DNA from: Delphinapterus leucas
Lineage: Eukaryota > Chordata > Mammalia > Artiodactyla > Monodontidae
Assembly: GCF_002288925.2 (NCBI RefSeq)
Contig: NW_022098050.1
Span: 9,455,807 to 9,519,806 of the forward strand
Direction: 5' to 3'
Length of the DNA: 64,000 nt
Shown here: positions 59,566 to 64,000 of the stretch, piece by piece
Position numbering within the stretch: position 1 is the stretch's first letter
How the letters are laid out: every line of letters begins with the position of its first letter
The notes under the pieces: generated by a model
What the model saw: the letters and a program-made list of their open reading frames with translations, nothing else
What the model was told of the DNA's origin: nothing
Databases searched by the model: none
Made by a program: the position numbers and the translations under genes

Positions 59566-60089
59566 GCCCGTTAGAAAAACCCATGATCTTTCTGCTTCGC
59601 TACACTGGTTCTAGCAAAGGCCCACTCTGTGAACAACGGCTGGGTCTTGAAACCACAGTTCTTGAAGAGGCTTCTGGTCCTGAACTGGGGAGGGCACTGC
59701 CTCTTCATATCCAACCCCAAAAGCCCCATCAATTTTGCTTTCAGTCCACAGATAAGTTATCAGTACCAACCAAGTGTCAGGGAACAGTGGCTGCTAAAGG
59801 GTCACCAAATTCAAAGCTATGTGGGATCCAGGAGGTGTGTGATTCCACACAATGGAATCCTCCCCAGGGGAGAGGCACTGGCCTATCACCATTTGCTGAT
59901 TTTCTAGGCACCACCTTGACCCTTTTCTCCAGTCATTCCTCCGTCTGTGTGCCGACAGTTCCATCAGGGAAGAATGTTCAATCTCCTTCTGATTAATGTA
60001 TGAAAAAGTACTAAGAAAATGTGTCTCTTCATTATTATTAATAATTGAGGGTTATACTGCACATGAAAATTAGGCTTATATGTTATACA
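59566..60089. other. Intronic, nothing recognised
   Basis: No feature seen. Confidence 0.3.
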
Positions 60090-60185
60090 TTTAATTTATT
60101 TTTTTAAATTTATTTTATTGTAGTATAGTTGATTTACAATGTTGTGTTAATTTCTGTTGTACAGCAAAGTGATTCGGTTACATTT
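60090..60185 (-). repeat. L1 3' end, antisense, strongly truncated
   Basis: TTATTTTATTGTAGTATAGT, TGATTTACAATGTTGTGTTA and TGTACAGCAAAGTGATTCGG are the antisense L1 terminus, about 95 bases. Confidence 0.75.
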
Positions 60186-60509
60186 CAAAGAAGGTGCTCT
60201 AACAAACTGTCAGTAAGTACCTTCTGCAATGCAGGACCATTCAAACTGCAGTGGAAGTAGGCACAAAGAATTCCATTCAAGGACATTGCCACAGATCTGT
60301 TTAAAAAGACCAGACACCGAAAACTTGCAAGGAATCAACTCTATTGGAATTTTTAGGACAACCATGGGAAATGATCCTCCCCACTGGGATAATAAGGAAG
60401 GGCCTAGGCCTCCGAGGCAGGCCTGTTTCCTGTAGCTACTCTTGTTCATGGGGGTTCAAACCACCCCTCCCCAAGGGCCTGTGACTAAGGATTTACAACT
60501 AGGTGGCTC

Positions 60510-60745
60510 TCTTTGATAACAATAACAGCGATACACATTTATGAGTCACTTTAGCAGTCACTTTGCTGAATTCTGTATGTGCATTAAGTCAGTTAAACCT
60601 TTCAATAAACCTATGAGGTCAGCACTGCTATTATCACGCAGATGAGGAAACTGAGGCACAGAGAAGTTCAGTGACTTGCTCCAAGTCACACAGCCAGGAA
60701 CTGGAGGAAGTAACCTTCAGGGCTCCAGAGCTTGTACTCTAAACC
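60510..60745. repeat. MIR SINE, antisense
   Basis: CAGATGAGGAAACTGAGGCA, CAGTGACTTGCTCCAAGTC and ACACAGCCAGGAAC. Confidence 0.75.
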
Positions 60746-60849
60746 ACTTTGCTGCTACTTAGTCCTCTATCATCTGTTTTATGAATTTGTGCTTGGTAAC
60801 AGACGGGTAACATTATTAGGAGTTATAGCTAGCAGGGTCCTTAAAGATG

Positions 60850-60871
60850 ATTTTGTCCCCGTCCCTCTTCC

Positions 60872-60914
<43 letters not shown>

Positions 60915-61003
60915 ATATATATATATTTAATTCTTTTCCAGATTCTTTTTCCTTATAGGTTACTAGTTCTCTGCGCTATACAGTAGGTCTTTGTTGGTTA
61001 TCT
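60850..61003 (-). repeat. Older L1 3' fragment, antisense, with TA run
   Basis: (TA)n at about 60874-60926, then TTCTTTTCCAGATTCTTTTT, TACAGTAGGTCTTTGTTGG. Abuts the younger L1 below. Confidence 0.7.
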
Positions 61004-61272
61004 ATTTTTTAAAACATCTTTATTGGAGTATAATTGCTTTACAATGGTGTGTTAGTTTCTGCTTTATAACAAAGTGAATCAGTTATACATATACATATGT
61101 CCCCATATCTCTTCCCTCTTGCGTCTCCCTCCCTCCCACCCTCCCTATCCCACCCCTCCAGGCGGTCACAAAGCACCGAGCTGATCTCCCTGTGCTATGC
61201 GGCTGCTTCCCCCTAGCTATCTATTTTACACTTGGTAGCGTATATATGTCCATGCCACTCTCTCACTTTGTC
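61004..61272 (-). mobile_element. Young L1 3' end, antisense, 5'-truncated
   Basis: AACATCTTTATTGGAGTATA, CAAAGCACCGAGCTGATCTC and GTAGCGTATATATGTCCATG, reverse complement of the 56000-56245 end. Same strand as DIPK2B. Confidence 0.88.
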
Positions 61273-61999
61273 CATTATATTTTGAGGATGAGAAAATTGA
61301 AGATGACTTGTCTGAATAATCATAGAAAATTAGTGGCAGGGGAGGACAGATCTCAGGGGTCTCTGTCTCCCAGTTTGTGGGGATGGCATGGAGATGGATG
61401 CCCTACCCTGTGGGATAACCTCATTGTCCTCTTTTTCTGTCCCCACCTTCTGAGGAGGCTCTACTGAAAGGACAGCACTGACTTGGCAGGTGACTGTAAT
61501 GGATCCCGGTGCATGTCCAGCCATGGCTTGAGGTGTCCCATGAGGACCAATTGAGGACAAATAAACAGGTCTACAGGCCACACTTCTCCCCCTTTCCAAA
61601 TGGTAATAACTTTAGGATGCTGAATGGGAAAAAAATTAATATTCTTACAACTTTGATTACCTACTTTATTAAACTGAAGAATGTCAGTGAGAAAATGGGC
61701 CCTGCTGTTTATTCACTAAAATGTTAATATCCTAGAATTTGGAAAACCACAAAATAGAGGCAGAGTTCTAATCTTCCTTCTGAACTGACATCATGGGCAT
61801 GTTTGTAGTGAGCCTGGCTGAGTTCCTCACTGGGCTAAAAGATGGACAAGCAAGATCATAGTTTCCCAGAGCTGGAAGGAAGAATAAATGTCATGTGGTC
61901 CCATCCCTGCAAGCTCCTCAACATGGAGAGCAGGCTAGGGGTGTAGGGGAGAGTGACAACATTGGAACGAGAATGTATATTTCTTGTGTTTGCATCCAG

Positions 62000-62555
62000 T
62001 CAAACACTAAGTTTGTAGCCACGTCTCCCTAAATATTTCGTGCCTCTCTTCCCTCTTCTCTACCCCTCAGGACACTTAAAACATCCAGCATCTTTCCAAA
62101 GCTCTCAGGATACAGTTCATACTTCACAAGGCTCTTCCTAAGCCCATCTCCTGCTGCTCCCCTCACAAGCTTGCGTTGGTCTCACCAAACCACTGACCAT
62201 CCTTGGCTAAGCTGTATTGTTTTGGGCCTCTGAGCCTCCACTCATCTTGTTAAATGCTGATCCCTTTATCTGAGACACTTTCTCTTTCCTCCCTGGATAA
62301 TCCCTACCCGACACATTAAACCCCAGACAGGTATCATCTCTTCTGATTCTCACTCCCTCATCCCCCCAGTCTGAGATAGGTTCCCTCCCACATGCTCCCA
62401 TGACATCCTGTGTAGGACATTTTGTATAGTCCTCATACTCTGCTTTAATCATTGGTTCATGTCTCTGTCTTCCTTCAGGGCCAGGACTGGGCCTCCTTCA
62501 ACTTTGTAACTAAGTGCCTAGCAGAGTGCTTGGCTCCAAGTTAGTACCCAATGAT
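62000..62555 (+). repeat. L2 LINE 3' region
   Basis: ATACTTCACAAGGCTCTTCC, CTTTCTCTTTCCTCCCTGG, CAGGGCCAGGACTGGGCC and GTGCCTAGCAGAGTGCTTGG in L2 order. Confidence 0.6.
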
Positions 62556-62755
62556 TTTAGTTGGATGGATGGATGGTTGGATGGGTATTTGAACGAACAG
62601 ATGGTTAAGTGAGTAGAGGAATACATGGAGGGATGGATGAATGGGATGCACAGAGTGAAGGTTGGGTGGAAGAATGCCTAGAGGGATGCTTGGATGAATG
62701 GGTGAATGGATGGATGGATGGGTGCATGTATGGATGATTGAATGTGTAGATGGAT
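62556..62755 (+). repeat. TGGA tetranucleotide repeat
   Basis: Interrupted TGGATGGATG and GAATGGGTG units for about 200 bases directly after an L2 end. Confidence 0.88.
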
Positions 62756-63654
62756 ATTTTTGCCTTAAGCTCTGGGGCCCTGAAGCTCTCAAGATCTCTG
62801 AATTCATTTGGGGAAGTGAGTTAAAGCAGTAATTACTATCACCTTCTGAGGTGAAGGAGAAAGACAAGGGCAAGGGAGAAGGGAAGGCAAAAAAAAGCTT
62901 AATGATTTACTTATTTTGCTGTGAGTCATCCACCACTCAGAAGTATTCAAACATTCTTTAAGACTTTGGGAATGGGGGGTGAGGATGTAAGGCCATTTGG
63001 GTACAGTAAGGAAGGCAAGGTAAGACATCCATCCTCGTAAGAGCCGAGGAATCCTTAGGAGTGATTCTGATCAGAAATACTGCCATTAAGTACCCCATAC
63101 CCCACACTTTCACCTTACCTGTTACTCGCACATATGCAAATACTGATCAATCAGATCCTGGTAGAACTTGCCAGTTGGGGTGGTCACTTAGAATTTTATA
63201 TATAAGGATATATTCAGTAGGAAGGATATGTAAATCAGGTTGACTCATTTTTCTAGCTTCCCTTAACTTTTTCATTCATGATTTGAAAGTCAACATGTAA
63301 TGCATGGAAAACTGGTACTGAAAACATTCTAATGGTCAAAGACCATTGGTTGTGTATGGGAAGCATCAGATTCATGATTACCATTCTTGCCAAAGGAAAG
63401 ATAGGGAAAGAAGGGAAGGTGACATCCTTCCACCAATCATGTGTCTTCAGCCTACCCAGCCAGCCCGGGGAGCTCACCCTCTGTTTGTTGCTGAACAACA
63501 AGCATTGTCCAATCCTTATTGAGGACCAGGACTGGAGTTCTAATGCTTGCCTGGCTATAGCATTTCAGCCTAACATCTGAAAGTTTTGGATGGGCTTTCT
63601 CCTAAGGTAGCACTATGACCAGTTTTAAAAGTGGAGGAATGTTTGGAGATGAAC

Positions 63655-63861
63655 AAAAACGATGAGCAAACACACCATTGGAAAGAGAGGCAAAGGATGT
63701 GAACTTGTAGACAATTTAGCAAAGAAGAAATACAAATGGTCAAGAAGCCTACAAAAAGGGCTCAACTGAGAAGAAATCCATAATAAAAATAATAGTAATA
63801 GTAAACACTTCTGAGTGTGCAAAAAGTAAACTCTATAGGTAGAAGTCTCCATTTGGAGATA

Positions 63862-63901
<40 letters not shown>

Positions 63902-64000
63902 ATAATCCTAAAAATTCACTGTATTTTTTGACCCAGAAATTTCACCTTTAGGAATTTGTTACAGGAATTAATCACTGATGTGCATAAAAGTCTAGCCACA
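63655..64000 (+). repeat. Old L1 fragment with TA microsatellite
   Basis: AAATACAAATGGTCAAGAAG, GACCCAGAAATTTCACC and GTGCATAAAAGTCTAGCC; (TA)n at about 63858-63898. Continues beyond the window. Confidence 0.65.

Larger units (their letters stand above)
59091..64000 (-). other. DIPK2B: DIPK2B intron 1, 3' part
   Basis: The sequence upstream of exon 2 shows no open segment resembling the expected signal peptide or CNACIGTSIC-like cluster, so exon 1 and promoter must be beyond the window. Contents are L1, L2 and MIR pieces and simple repeats, listed separately; 59100-59420, 61300-61960 and 62880-63620 show nothing recognised. Confidence 0.75.

Noticed and set aside
1..64000. CRISPR array, operon or prokaryotic defence system
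   Set aside because: Tandem repeats present are microsatellites or mobile element tails; gene structure with introns and SINE/L1 content is mammalian.

Overview
The window is mammalian nuclear DNA, almost certainly from a cetacean. Two things show this. First, many tRNA-derived SINEs of the CHR family are present, with heads reading CTTCCCTGGTGGCGCAGTGG; these are typical of whales and dolphins. Second, there are L1 elements with the 3' end typical of cetaceans and other artiodactyls. There are no operons, bacterial genes or CRISPR arrays.

One protein-coding gene is recognisable, on the minus strand: DIPK2B (also called CXorf36 or DIA1R, divergent protein kinase domain 2B, X-linked in other placental mammals). 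Four coding exons can be placed to the base: 59090-58826, 24979-24806, 21752-21464 and 20189-19849 (stop). All have canonical AG/GT splice sites and compatible phases. Together they encode 356 residues. The human protein is 433 residues as I recall it, so the missing ~77 N-terminal residues (signal peptide and first Cys-rich segment) should be in a first exon beyond position 64000. The promoter is therefore not in the window. The gene looks intact.

Layout: 1-~16000 is intergenic DNA downstream of the gene, filled with old L1, MIR, MLT1-like LTR and CHR SINE copies. About 16380-19848 is the probable 3'UTR or 3' flank. 19849-25000 holds exons 5, 4 and 3 with short introns. 24980-58825 is a 33.8 kb intron 2, carrying most of the mobile elements, including a near full-length (~7 kb) L1 in antisense orientation (about 49220-56250) whose reading frames are broken. 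59091-64000 is the 3' part of intron 1.

The more notable structures are: an inverted pair of CHR SINEs around an AT-rich spacer just downstream of exon 3; a SINE inserted into a SINE with both target-site duplications readable; a MER5A-type hAT element with an 8-bp duplication; an L1 inserted in a probable LTR; an MLT1-type LTR inserted in a MIR; a perfect 15-bp-arm palindrome with AATAAA on both strands; and DIPK2B residues suggesting a non-canonical kinase active site. I found no sign of an unknown multi-gene system. Repeat family names are from recognition by eye, without a library search, and boundaries of old repeats are approximate.
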